Assembly: GCA_035079005.1 (NCBI GenBank)
Contig: CM068712.1
Coordinates: 35,171,639-35,235,638 of the forward strand
Length of the DNA stretch: 64,000 nt
Origin: Fraxinus americana
Lineage: Eukaryota > Streptophyta > Magnoliopsida > Lamiales > Oleaceae
Direction of reading: 5' to 3'
Position 1 is the stretch's first letter; the number at the start of each line of letters is the position of its first letter. This document shows positions 1 through 10,559 of the stretch, one piece after another. The notes below the pieces were generated by a model. It was given only the letters and a program-made list of their open reading frames with translations. It did not search any database and had not been told where the DNA came from. The position numbers and the translations under genes were made by a program.

Positions 1-2185
1 GTGATCCTATTGATGGCACGACTATCTATGCACATCCTCCAAGAGCCATCTTTCTTAGGGGTCAACAGCGTCGGCACGGCACAAGGACTTAAACTCTCAC
101 GAATGAATCCTTTGTGAAGGAGTTCATCCACTTGCCTCTTTAGTTCAGTGTGTTCAGTAGGGTTCATCCTATAATGAGGCAGATTTGGAAGCGACGCTCC
201 CGGGACCAAGTCTATAGCATGTTGGATGTCTCGTAAAGGAGGTAGTTCGTCAGGTAAGTCATTGGAGAACACATCCTGGAACTCTTGAATGATCGCCTTG
301 GCTTTAGGAGGGGCTATGGACGGGGAACTAGATGGGATTTCCAGGACAACTAAGGCAAACACAACCGAATCGCCCACAAGTGTGCGCTCGAACTCCGTAG
401 GATTAATGATGTGTAATCCCTTTCGTTCCTCACTTTTCTTTGTTTCATGTGAGCCAACAGGTCTTGGTGGCAGAGGGTTAAGGTGGATCTTCTTACCATT
501 AAATACGAACGAACATGAATTGGATCGCCCATAAATGGTTACATCTAAATCGAACAACCAAGGCCGACCAAGAATGACGTGACCGACATCCATGGGAATG
601 ACGTCACACCATATATGATCTTTATACTCGAGAAACTGAATAGGCACCAGACAACGTTCCTTTATAGTTATTGAGGAAGTATCAACCCAAGAGACACTAT
701 ATGGCTGAGGGTGAGGTACAGATTGCAACCCAAGACGGGTTACAGTAGTCATCGACACAGCATTAATGCAACTACCACTATCTACTATGACCTTACATCC
801 TTTATTATTGATCTTGATGTACGTGTGGAAAATGGCATGACGTCTCCAATCGTCAGCATTTTTGGGCTGAGTCAGGGTACAACGTACGACACCCAATCTC
901 GACGTGTCTGGGATAAGAGGCCTTGATTCTAACTCCACCGGAAGGGTTCGAATACAACCTAAGAAAGAGTCTTCATTATCATCCAAGTCCTCAAACTCTT
1001 CAAACTTAGGTTCGTAAACTTGATCCTCCAATACACCATCCTCTCTACTCTCACGTTCTTCCAGAACTAGGGCTCGACTTAGACAGTTAGAAGAAATGTG
1101 ACCGAAACCCTTACAATTAAAACATTGCAAGCGGGACGACATCCTTGGAATTTCTGGACCCCTTCCTTTATTTTCCCCTACAAGAGGGCCCTTGGGTGGG
1201 GAAGGCCCTAGGATAGACTTTTGGGGCGCAGTAGGCGCCGCAGAACTGGGTGTTGAAGAAACAGGGGTACGGTTGTCACCACGACTTCTAAACGGAGTCC
1301 TAGTAACTAACTCGTAATCTCGGACGAAGGCATAAGCATGGTCAAGAGTAGTAACGCCCCGAAGGACAAGCTCACGTTTAAGATCATCTCTGAGGCCTTG
1401 CCGAAACCTGCTTAAGGTCATGGCTTCATCCTCAACGACCTGACACCTCATCCTAAATTCATCAAACTGAGTGACGTACTCAGTCACTGGTCGATTGCCT
1501 TGCGTGAGAACATTCCATTGATCCAACAAATGACCCTTATACGATTGGGGGAGATACTTCTCTTGAAGGCGACGCTTCATTTCATCCCAACTCCCAACAG
1601 GAGGAGCATGACGACGCTCCAAGAGTTCCTCAACACTCTCCCAAAAGAGTTGAGCGGTGCCGGTTAGCTTCAGACTAGCAAACTGAACTCTTCGGTCTTC
1701 TGGAACTTCATACCAAGCGAAGAAACGGTCCATATCTCTAACCCATTGAGTAAATACCCGAGGGTCTAAACAGCCATCAAAGGTTGGGGCATCCAGTTTA
1801 ATGTTTCTAAAGAAACGTTCATCGTGACGAGGAGGAGATTGAGTATCATGACGGTGATACTCTCGCTCCCGTTCACGACCGTGATGTCCATCCCTACGGT
1901 TATGCCTAACGTGTTGTCGGACACCTTGGGGACGACGATAATGCCTATTATGGGACGACGCTTCCGAATTTCAGCTTCAGTCAAGTGTGGGATTTGTTCA
2001 AAGGTGGACATCCTAGCAGCTAAGTCTCTAGTTTCCTCTCGAGTAGCGGCAATCTCAGTTTGGATAGCCGTGACTTGCGTTTGTAACTGTTGTTGACTAG
2101 CGGCGACTTGTGTTTGAAACTGTTGTTGACTAGCGACAAGTTATGCTAATTGATGAGTAAGGGCATCAAGTTGAGATGGGTCCAT
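1..2185 (-). pseudogene. Ty3/gypsy gag-pol, 5' part, with early stop and frameshift
   Basis: The likely start ATG is at 2185-2183 (MDPSQLDALTHQLA), followed by an in-frame TAA at 2143-2141 (codon 15). The next stretch is rich in QQQ and QTQV. Near 1965 the frame must change: the frame starting MSTFEQIPHLTE gives way to one reading SSHNRHYRRPQGV. From there I read about 650 codons without a stop to base 1. Visible in order: a gag core (DAPTFDGCLDPRVFTQW), a CCHC knuckle CFNCKGFGHISSNC near 1125-1085, an aspartic protease site VIVDSGSCINAV near 795-760, and the start of RT (VPTLLTPKKDGSWRMCIDSR) near 80-20. Gag, protease and RT share one frame. It packages and copies the element RNA in other copies of the family; here it is probably silenced or defective. 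Confidence 0.85.
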
Positions 2186-3729
2186 GGTCAGGTTAAGGGA
2201 ACTAGATGTGACAAGACGACCACTACGCAACTGCATGCAATGCACTACTAGCTAAATGAAATGTATAGAGAGATCAATTGACAACTCGGTTTAAAGTCGA
2301 AAATAAAACCTGATTGAATTTTTTTTTATTTTTTTTATTTTTGGGAATTATGCTGATCCAAATATGGCAAACAAATATCGCTGATCTATGTAAAATGGTA
2401 AAGCAAAAGGTCAAATACGAATCAACAAATTGGTCACGTAGAATAATGAGAATATAACACGGCTATATCGTAAAACAAGTTGGGTGAATAACACAATTAT
2501 GGGTTTCGTGACGTGAAGTTGTAGGCAAATGAGGAATAATAGCGACACAAAAACTTAATTGACGCAATTTTATAATGAAACAGTATTGTAAAACTAAAGA
2601 GAAGAATAGTAACGTCCCTGTTGTCCGTCGAAGCAAATGTGCACCAAGAAATTAATGTCTAGAGACAAGAAACAGTAGCTCCTGTTTTTGCTGCTGAAGT
2701 AACTGCGCTAAACAACAGATGAAAGAAAAGTGTACCTACAAAATATCAGATTTTTTTTTTTTTTGCGCTCTTTTTTTTTTTTTTTTTTTTAACTAAAACA
2801 AATTACACAGTATAATAAAATAGGGGTCCAAATCGAGGCCCAGTGACAAGGCTAACTAGACACAAACCGAGGCCCAATTGAAAAATACTCTTTTTTTTTT
2901 TTCTGAACTAAAAATAATGTGTACTTAAAATAAAGTGAGGCCCAAACCGAGGCCCAGCTACCAAAACCAACTACACTAAACAGAAATGACACAAATTGAG
3001 GCCCAACTTAGAGGCGAAGCCCAATTAACAATGGCACTTTTTTTTTTAAAATTAAAACAAGGCCCAACTTTAAAACTCAATCAAATTAACAGAGAAGCCC
3101 AAATTGACCAATTACCCAGAACACGTCCATTCCTTCAGGCAGAGAACTCGACAATGGCTGAGGGCTGACAGCGAGCGATTGGTGGAGGCCTTCGCGTGGG
3201 GGTTGACGTGCAGTTTGGCTTGTGGATTGTGTGGGAGCAATCGGGGTTTTCTGGAAGTTAAGGACGACGGCGGCGGCAATCTTCTTCTTTTCTCCTTTTT
3301 TTTTTTTTTTTTGGGAATAGAAAAGGGCTTGGCTATTGCAATGTTTGAAAGTGGTGAATAAGATGTTGGGGGTTCGTTTCAGTGGGGAATTGGTTTTGGG
3401 TGTGCGTAATAAACGAGGATGGAGGTGTGTTGGTCAGCTGTGGAGATTTGTAGGAATGGTGGCGTCGACGGTAATTCTGGGAAGTTGAAGGAAGGTTAGC
3501 TATAATTCTGCGATGATTAGATTTTGGTTTGGTGGTTGGTGTTTTGTAGTATGGTGGTGAGTTAGCGGTGGGAGATGCAGTGGTGGAGGTCTGGTTGTGC
3601 GTCTGCAGGTGGCGTCCGGTGATTTTGGTGTTTTGCAGAGGTTTGTTGGTGTTGGCGGCTGAAATTTAGGAGCAACAAATGATTATTTAGCAGTGTTTGG
3701 GATGCAAATTGACAATGGAAACCAGGTTT
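2186..3729 (-). other. Leader of the Ty3/gypsy element with GGCCCA repeats and poly-T tracts
   Basis: No credible gene lies here. This is the space between primer site and gag on the minus strand. From about 2820 to 3105 a short phrase close to aaaccgaggcccaa recurs at least six times, separated by T tracts (2751-2764, 2771-2790, 2891-2902, 3038-3048). Another T tract is at 3297-3312. Small ORFs in it look random. Confidence 0.55.
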
Positions 3730-3743
3730 TGGCTCTGATACCA
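3730..3743 (-). promoter_or_regulatory. Primer binding site, initiator tRNA-Met
   Basis: The minus strand reads TGGTATCAGAGCCA, complementary to the 3' end of plant initiator tRNA-Met, 3 bases inside the LTR. It primes minus-strand cDNA synthesis and fixes the element as minus-oriented. Confidence 0.85.
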
Positions 3744-3746
3744 ATT

Positions 3747-4018
3747 TGATGTAGAATCAAAGGGAGAAAAGCAATAAAAAGAAGGGGAAGAGAAGAAGCC
3801 GTGAAGAAAGAGGGGAAGAGAAAACGTGGCTACGGCCAATCTCAATTTGAATTAATCATCAACTACCTTCAATGTTCAATACAATTCATATAAATAGAAG
3901 CAAAAGAGAAAACCTAATGCATAAAAGGGCCTTGGGCCAGCTCGTTACGACAAGCCCAATAAAATGAAGACATAATTAATAGAATCCAATAACAATAAAA
4001 TAAATAAATCTGATGTCA
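3747..4018 (-). repeat. 5' LTR of the Ty3/gypsy element
   Basis: On the plus strand it begins TGATGTAGAATC next to the primer site and ends with TGATGTCA, so on the minus strand it runs TGACATCA to ATCA. The inner edge is well placed by the primer site. The outer edge rests only on the TG..CA rule, because the partner LTR is outside the window. Confidence 0.65.
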
Positions 4019-4700
4019 CCAATCCAAAAACTAAATAATAAGGTAGTCACGATTTGGACAAGACAAGAAGGAAACCACATCAAGATAAAAGGAAAAAATG
4101 TTATTAGTAAAAAAAAAAAAATCGTGATGGAGACACCGCCGTGCCTCCTTCCAAGTGGATGGAGGCAAACCTTGCCTTCATTAATGGAGGCATCTCATGC
4201 CTCCGTTCAAGTGGGTGGAGACATGGGTGGGGGCAAACTCAATGCCTCCATCCAGGATAGAGACACGGCGGTATCTCCATCCTGGATGGAGGTATTTCCA
4301 GCACATCCGTGTGCCGCTTGGCATGAATTTTTTTTTTTTTATACAATGCTACTAATAACATTTTTTCCTTTTGTCTTCTGATGTAGGTTTCCTTCTTGTC
4401 TTCTCTTTACCAAGGATTACAAGAAACAAACATTATATATTAATCAGATATAGTTTGATTTTTTTTTACCATACTAATTACATTGTTAATTATTATTGTT
4501 ATTATCTACAAGTCAGCTATTGATTTATTTATGGTGAAATGTTAATTCTAAAAATAAAAATTACATATCTACATAGATGAGAAAAATGATGATTACATTT
4601 TATCTCATCATCAAACAACGTAATAAAATTACTTCATCTAATTCTTCCACCCCACCGAACCCACCAATCCAAAAACTAAATAATAAGGTAGTCACGATTT
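4017..4700. repeat. 39-bp direct repeat pair, 4017-4055 and 4662-4700
   Basis: The 39 bases at 4017-4055 (starting caccaatccaaaaactaaat) recur exactly at 4662-4700. The pair is too long for a normal target duplication. It encloses a palindromic element (4061-4402) and 260 bp of AT-rich DNA. It may mark a small segmental duplication or a repair event at the edge of the Ty3/gypsy insertion. Confidence 0.8.
4061..4402. mobile_element. Foldback element with about 50-bp inverted ends, carrying GGAGGCAT island 1
   Basis: The left arm at 4061-4108 (agacaagaaggaaacc ... aaaaaatgttattagta) is matched in inverse at about 4350-4402, with a few differences. Inside, each arm is followed by an A or T tract. 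The core (about 4127-4325) is a dense array of GGAGGCA/GGAGACA and complement TGCCTCC/TGTCTCC words. No transposase is visible, so it would be non-autonomous. The superfamily is not recognised and the target duplication is unclear. Confidence 0.6.
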
Positions 4701-5173
4701 AGTATTTACAAAGTTTTCATTCTCGATAGGAAAATATTCATTATTCACCTTGCAGCATTAAAACAAGTATCATGATTTAAATGTAAATTAGTGTTATAAG
4801 CCATATGAAAAGGGTGAGAGGTTACAGTTTGCAGCATCATTGGCATTCAGTCCAAGGAAAAGAGCTGTATCATGTGTGGTGATTGTAGAATATGCAGAAA
4901 CCAGCAGCTCAAACTTCCTTTTTATGTAAAGTTTTGCAGGAAACTCATATTACAAAATAAAATCAAAACCAGATGCCTGGGAACGTCAAACAACACAAAA
5001 CTTCAATAGGGAAATTTCTCCTGACCAAAAAAATAAAGGAATTAACCATGAAAAAGTGAAAGTAAATGGTCCCCAAAACAAATTAGGATTTTTACTGTTT
5101 AGTACTCAATTTCTATGACCAGGTGTAAAAAGAATTTCCATTTCAACCAACCCCCACCCAAAAAATAAGGAGA
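4416..5173. other. AT-rich spacer, no gene seen
   Basis: Apart from the second copy of the 39-bp repeat (4662-4700), I see no coding region, RNA gene or clear transposon end. Confidence 0.5.
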
Positions 5174-5365
5174 GTGCCTCCGGATGGGAGCACTCCATGC
5201 CTCCATCCAAGTGGACGGAGGCATGGATGGAGGCATGGAGAAGTAGACAGAGGCATGGAATTCCACTTGGATGGAGGCATAGAGAAATGCCTCCGTCCAC
5301 TTCATTTCTCCATGCCTCCATTGGATGGAGGCATTTCTCAATGTCTCCATCCTGCATCTCTATCA
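5174..5365. repeat. Palindromic GGAGGCAT / ATGCCTCC island 2
   Basis: About 190 bp in which atggaggcat and its complement alternate roughly every 15-25 bases, often joined by ccatccaagtgga or its inverse. Both strands can fold extensively. ORFs on both strands (METLRNASIQW.. and MPPDGSTPCLHPSG..) arise only because the array lacks stops and are not believable proteins. It shares its words with islands at 4127-4325 and 5757-5905. Confidence 0.75.
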
Positions 5366-5756
5366 TGTTTCCAACTGCCCGCCTATATTTTATCTCTTTT
5401 AATATATAGTGATTTTAAACTATATAAATTTAAAAGGATTTTAAAGTGCAAGACACACTAAAAATTAGAAAATACATTTTACAAAGCAAAAATAAATACT
5501 CATAAATTGATTAACTACCCCTGCCGTCCCAGTTGGATGCCCACCCTGCACTATAAAATCCTGTACTCCAATGTCACATAAAAATTATCAGTTCGATATT
5601 AAAAATGTTTATATATTAATAGCAAAACCAAAAAAGAGACATTAATGATTCTGTAGAATTTGACGTTCTAATAAGATCACTCAAACTTTATTTTTTCCTA
5701 ACCTAAAAAATAAAACGTCATTGTCACAAAAAAAAAAAGGACACATGCTGGGTCTT
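5366..5756. other. AT-rich spacer with possible Helitron-like 5' end on the minus strand
   Basis: No gene seen. At 5393-5411 the word ctcttttaatatatagtga occurs and recurs at about 7442-7460. On the minus strand it reads TCACTATATATTAAAAGAG, which resembles plant Helitron 5' ends (TC, then TATTAAAAG). No matching CTAG end with hairpin was found. Confidence 0.3.
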
Positions 5757-5905
5757 CGTGCTGGGTACGGAGGCACATTCTGGTGTCTCCGTGCTGGGCA
5801 CGGAGACACAACTGGATGGAGACATGGAACTCCATCCACTGGATAGAGACATTTCTCCATGTCTCCATCCAGTATGGAACATCGCCCGTGTCTCTATACT
5901 TCCGT
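5757..5905. repeat. Palindromic GGAGACA / TGTCTCC island 3
   Basis: A third array, dominated by the GGAGACAC and GTGTCTCC variants, with ctggatggagacat and its complement facing each other. It is flanked by an A tract on the left (5729-5740) and a T-rich tract on the right (5917-5940), the same arrangement as island 1. Confidence 0.7.
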
Positions 5906-6418
5906 GCTGATGGAATTTTTTTATTATTTATTTATTTTTTAATAATACTGAAGGTTAAAGAAACCCAATTGCTAGTTTAGGCCTAATTATACACTAATTT
6001 TCCACTTGGTTACTTTATCAAACACCTTAAATGCAACAAATTTTTCCTAAGATTTGAAGAGATGAAGTTTTAAATTAAGGTACAATTTTTGCACTTCACA
6101 AACAAAATCAACTACTCCACAATCTAACTAAGTTCATACCCCTTGAAAGACATAAAAGTCCTTCCCACTATTGTTCTGTTATTGTTAGACTGAAGTGAGA
6201 ATTGTGCCGAAGTTTTTATATTCAATGACTCGTGTTATTATTGCAAGCATAAGTGAATTCAATATAGGTTCAATACTCAAAACAACGAGTAAAGTGCATT
6301 AAACTATTAAATGTAAAGATTCAAATCTCACTGTTTCTTGCTTAGCTTCTTTAATACCAAGTATCTGATTAATGATTGAATCACTCCTAATCGTTGCTTT
6401 ATCTGGTATATTTCAAAT
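5906..6418. other. AT-rich spacer, no gene seen
   Basis: No coding region, RNA gene or clear transposon end recognised. Confidence 0.5.
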
Positions 6419-6838
6419 TGTTGGGATTGTGCCCCAAATTAGGGTTGCCATATGGAAGAAAACGTGTTGAATTGAGTTTGGAAAGAAATCAAAAGAATCC
6501 AAGTATTTTAAAGGCAAGAAATTCTGTTTTGGCATGTTCCCAATGAAGGCCAGAATTTTTGTTCTTTTTCACACGGTTTTTCCATTATTTTCATACTTTG
6601 ACATATGCCTAGGGTTTGTACGTGGATTATAAATATAGATCTCCTCATTCATTATTTTGTAGAAGCCAATATTGCTAAGTTTTGTAATTTCTCTCCATAT
6701 TGTTGAATAAAACATCGATTCCTATGCTAATTTCTCTTCTATTTTCTTTACTTTAATCTTGTTCTTTTTCTTGTGATCTTTGTTATTTCAATTCGTCATT
6801 AATCTCAATTCTTGCGTTCGAGGCTATTTTTCCCAACA
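6419..6838 (+). mobile_element. Solo LTR, probably Ty1/copia
   Basis: A 420-bp unit begins TGTTGGGATTG and ends CCCAACA, a perfect 7-bp inverted end. It holds a TATA-like tataaatata near 6637 and AATAAAA near 6706, placed as promoter and poly(A) signal of an LTR. The flanks caaat (6414-6418) and caaag (6839-6843) match at 4 of 5 bases, as expected for an old target duplication. No internal region or second LTR is nearby, so it probably formed by LTR-LTR recombination. Confidence 0.65.
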
Positions 6839-8349
6839 CAAAGATCCATTCAAACACACAATTTAGCTTAACTCATTCCTTTTATTTTTCTCTCATTTTT
6901 AGATAAAGATAACAATCAACTACTAAAAAAAAAAAAAACAGTTTACCTCCATTGGTATCATTCTCTGTAGCTCTGGCTATAAGTCTCTATCATATAACCC
7001 CACATTTAAAATGCATGAAAATCAAATACATGTATACATACATAAAAATCACAATAAAAAATTGAACTAATTGAATGAATGACTTATTGTTGAAAGAAAG
7101 AGCAATTAGCGTTGAAGCAAACCGTGGATTCCGAGTTGGAGCACTGAAAATTAATATAAATGAATGGCTATATAATGGCACAAAGAAATGGGGAAAATAT
7201 AATACAAACCTGAGGAAATGCACGAGGTTGGAGCAAAAAATCTATTGTTCGAGCAAATGGAAAGAAATGAGAAGTAATGAGAGGTTGCGTGGAAAAATTG
7301 AGGAGGAGTGGGTGGTTACGTGAGATAATGGAGAATGAGGAATGACTGGGGGAATTTTTGACGAATTTCAGGGAATTTTTTTAAAGGGAAATTTTTGACG
7401 ATGACGAGGAGAAATTGCGACACGTGTGAACTTTGTTTTGCCTCTTTTAATATATAGTGATAGCAAAAGTCAAACCATAAATACCATATACTAGGAAACT
7501 GCTTTTGAGGCGGGTGGGAGTGCGATTTACGTTAGACAATGTCGGTCATTAAATTTTTGAATCAAGAGAAAGAAAATTTGAGGTTCTCGATTGCAAATTT
7601 CTATAACTCGTGGGGTCCGCCCTCTATCATCAACCTACCATTTCCCTAACGAAAATATTTAAAGGAATATTATATTGGTATACACTTGGGCAAATAATAC
7701 AGACGGGTCCAATAAAAGCAACTAAAGAGCCTGCTCGAGCACCTTTTTTGTTCAAAATATATTTTGAAATAGTATTTTTACGTAGAATATGTGGTTAAGA
7801 AAAAAAAATTGGATTCGTGTAATATTATTTTATTAAATAATGTATGATTGAAAATAAGAGAAAGAAAAGTATAATGTTAAAATAGTTTGGACCAAACAAG
7901 GGGCTAAAATATATGCACCAACCACCCAATAGTTTGCAACTATTTAATTATAATTAATTTACTTGCAAACTTGTTAAGAGAGAACAATTTTTGCATGCAA
8001 TGGTTCAGAATTTCTTGAATTTTGACCTTTTACATCTTGATATGAACTTTTAAAAATACACACGTACATCCCAGATATTGATAATCGTTGCTAATCTATT
8101 GTAATGTCACGTGGAGTTCTACAACTTACGGGTGATGAAATTCTTCCTTGGCCGATATGGAGACGAAGGTGGCTCCGAGCTTTTTTCCAATGTGGCATGC
8201 ACAACGCGGAACTGACTTTTCTAGACCTAACTACTTTTATTAAAAAAGTAAGTAGGAGGAAAATGCACAATTAACTTCCCGTAGTTGGATTATGGTTTAA
8301 TTTCTTTGTTTAGACATAATTGATGCATTAATGTTGCATAAATGGACCA
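6839..8349. other. AT-rich spacer; Helitron-like end near 7461 and a dispersed repeat at 7780-7905
   Basis: No gene recognised. The minus strand from 7461 reads TCACTATATATTAAAAGAGG, a possible Helitron 5' end. The block 7780-7905 (tatgtggttaag ... tattattttatt ... gattgaaaat) is related to blocks near 19870-20160, 28395-28595 (inverse) and 41735-41930. The ORF at 7075-7323 resembles no family I know. Confidence 0.4.
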
Positions 8350-8358
8350 TTATATATA

Positions 8359-8507
8359 GAGTAATGTTATTCATCCCCAGTGGGGATGAAAATACAGTTT
8401 ATGTGGCATTAGATTAAATGACTTATTTAATTTCACCTATAATTTAATGCCACATTAACGCCAAGTAGACTGTATTTTCATCCCAAGTGGGAATGAATAG
8501 CATTACT

Positions 8508-8508
<1 letters not shown>
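8359..8508. mobile_element. 150-bp MITE with 9-bp target duplication
   Basis: The inverted ends GAGTAATGTTATTCATCCC and its near-complement ending CATTACTC face each other over about 40 bp. The 9 bases ttatatata flank both sides (8350-8358 and 8509-8517). A 9-bp duplication suggests a Mutator-type element, but the flank is low-complexity TA sequence, so the match could be chance. Confidence 0.65.

Positions 8509-8510
<2 letters not shown>

Positions 8511-8567
<57 letters not shown>
8511..8567. repeat. (AT)n microsatellite
   Basis: Nearly pure AT dinucleotide of about 57 bp. A second TA tract lies at 8741-8765. The MITE at 8571-8737 splits what was probably one tract. Confidence 0.9.
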
Positions 8568-8570
<3 letters not shown>

Positions 8571-8571
<1 letters not shown>

Positions 8572-8737
8572 AATGATCTAATGAGCACCGATCCTCATCT
8601 TATCGTAAGCACCGATGAGTTGGCACATTAATTCATTGGTGGATTGGAACTCACAAAATCTTTATCCACCAATGATTTAATGTGCCAACTCATCGGTGCT
8701 TAGGATAAGATGAGCACCGGTGCTCATTAGATCATTT
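8571..8737. mobile_element. 167-bp MITE inside a TA microsatellite
   Basis: The ends AAATGATCTAATGAGCACCG and CGGTGCTCATTAGATCATTT are perfect complements over 20 bp. Pairing continues inwards (gatgagttggcacatta and its complement), so most of the element folds into one hairpin. TA tracts flank both sides, so a TA target is likely but the duplication length cannot be read. Confidence 0.75.
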
Positions 8738-8764
8738 CTGTATATATATATATATATATATATA

Positions 8765-9414
8765 TCTTTCTATATAAAAAGTGTCTATCTAACGGAATTT
8801 GTTGGTTTAACGGAAAAACTAACGGAATTTTTTGGTTTAACGGAAAAACTAACGGAATTTCTTGTTTTAAACAGGCAGCTGCACCTTCTTTCAGTATTTT
8901 TATCATAACTTTGTATTCCGATATCCGATTGAGGCGATTCAAAATGCGTTGGAAAGCTAACTCATCTGGCTACGACTTTGATTCAGACATCATTTTCCAA
9001 TTCGATCACTTTATATGCCAAAAATAGGTCTCAATATGAGACTAAAATATCGGAGCATAACTTTTCGGTTGGAAATTGATTTGTGATCATCTTTTGACTA
9101 AATTTGATTTCATTGACGTCTTCCTTTATCCAATTGACTCCGAGCACTCTCAAATCTTCATCGTGAGGTTCGGCACAACTTTTAAGTATTTACATTTTAG
9201 CTCCCGAACTTTGGATCTCTTACAATTTAGCATTTTCCTCCAAATTTGTCAACTTTTACTTATTTTCTTTGATCTCACCAACTTATATCACAACATCAAA
9301 ATCACACATCTAATTATTTATCAATTACATAAACATTACATCATTAATTATTTAATTAACCAAAAAAATTACATCTTTATTAATAACAAATTAATTCTTA
9401 AACAAAACTAAGCA
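8765..9414 (+). mobile_element. Helitron-like element A, 3' end missing
   Basis: It begins TCTTTCTATATAAAAAGTG after a TA tract, the usual TC-start with an A-rich block. About 65-110 bases in it carries aacggaatttcttgttttaa, nearly repeated in element B at 9509-9528. Its right part (about 9313-9411) matches the subterminal part of element B (about 11015-11120). The hairpin and CTAG end seen in B are absent, so this copy is truncated. Three close copies of aacggaatttnttggtttaa lie at 8801-8872. Confidence 0.5.
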
Positions 9415-10559
9415 GTGAAACGGAATATATTACATCATTAATTATATATATATCTTCTATTTATTAAAAGTGCCAATGAAACGGAATATCCTGCTTGGAC
9501 GGAAAATCTAATGGAATTTCTTATTTTAAGCAGTGGGTCCCACTCCTATGTGAGGGGGTGTAGCCCATTGTGTACAATAGTTGATGTGCAAATAAAATTT
9601 TCCTTTTTGTTTTGAGTGGAGATTTGAGATGGATCCGATTGTGGGGTGGAGATTGGAAGATTTGGTGCCCAAGTATAGAATAGGGCTGCAACTCATGGTT
9701 AAAAAGATGGAGGCTTCCATTTCTGATTCTTCTTGACATATATCTTACACGAATCATTTTTCTTCATCGTCCTAATTTCATTCTTTACATTTTGAAAATC
9801 GATTGAAGGCTTGTCGAAAATGATTGGTTAGAAATCAAGAATGGCTTATATTTTTCATGAAATTAATATTTTCTATATCTTAGTTAACAATCAAGAAATG
9901 GTAGTATTTTACATATTTTTCAAGTTCAAGAATCATGATAATATGAAACATTCATGTTGAAAAAAAGAGGTTTTTGGATTTCCCAATTGAATTTGAATAT
10001 AGATTTTACATTTTAAATATTATTTTTTTATTATTTTTCTTCGCGTTTGTGAAACATAGCGTATGATCTGTAGTCGGGGAGGCATTATAGTAATTTGGAT
10101 ATGAATAAGATTTTTTATTCTCAAAATGAACAATATAAATAAAAGATTCTACAACGTTTTTTACAGTTTCATCACTTTGATAAAAAAAAATTAAAAAATA
10201 ATCAAAATCAAGTTAAATTTATTTCGATTATAAAAAAGGCAATATTCTAAGATAGATGGGCATGGTGATACGATAGGGTCTTTGAAAAAGAGGATAGCAT
10301 GAAAATAAAAAATGCATTTTGCAAGACCAAACACCATTTTCGAAAGCCTTTGCCCTCCTATTCAACGAGGCTAATTTACATTTATTTCGCTTATATAAAA
10401 TCAATATAATACTAAGCCCATGTTTTATTGAGATTAAGATCGAAATTTTAGTGAATTCTGACAAAAGTTGATAAAATGTATCATTGAAAAGTTGTAGATT
10501 TCATAAAATATGTTGTTAAAATTAATTGTTAATTTTGATTTAAATTTTACTGCTATAGA

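Larger units (their letters stand above)
1..4018 (-). mobile_element. Ty3/gypsy LTR retrotransposon, 5' part (cut by window edge)
   Basis: Read on the minus strand, the order is LTR (4018-3747), a tRNA-Met primer site (3743-3730), a long leader, gag, protease and the beginning of reverse transcriptase, which runs off the window at base 1. This is the 5' half of a Ty3/gypsy element. The second LTR, the rest of RT, RNase H and integrase must lie to the left, so the target duplication cannot be checked. The gag start carries a stop and a frameshift, so this copy is probably not autonomous. The clade within Ty3/gypsy cannot be fixed without the integrase and chromodomain region. Confidence 0.88.

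Noticed and set aside
5099..5461. Overlapping ORFs on both strands with Trp/Met/Pro-rich proteins (METLRNASIQWRHG.., MPPDGSTPCLHPSG..)
   Set aside because: They follow from the palindromic GGAGGCAT array, which lacks stops in several frames; no protein signature.
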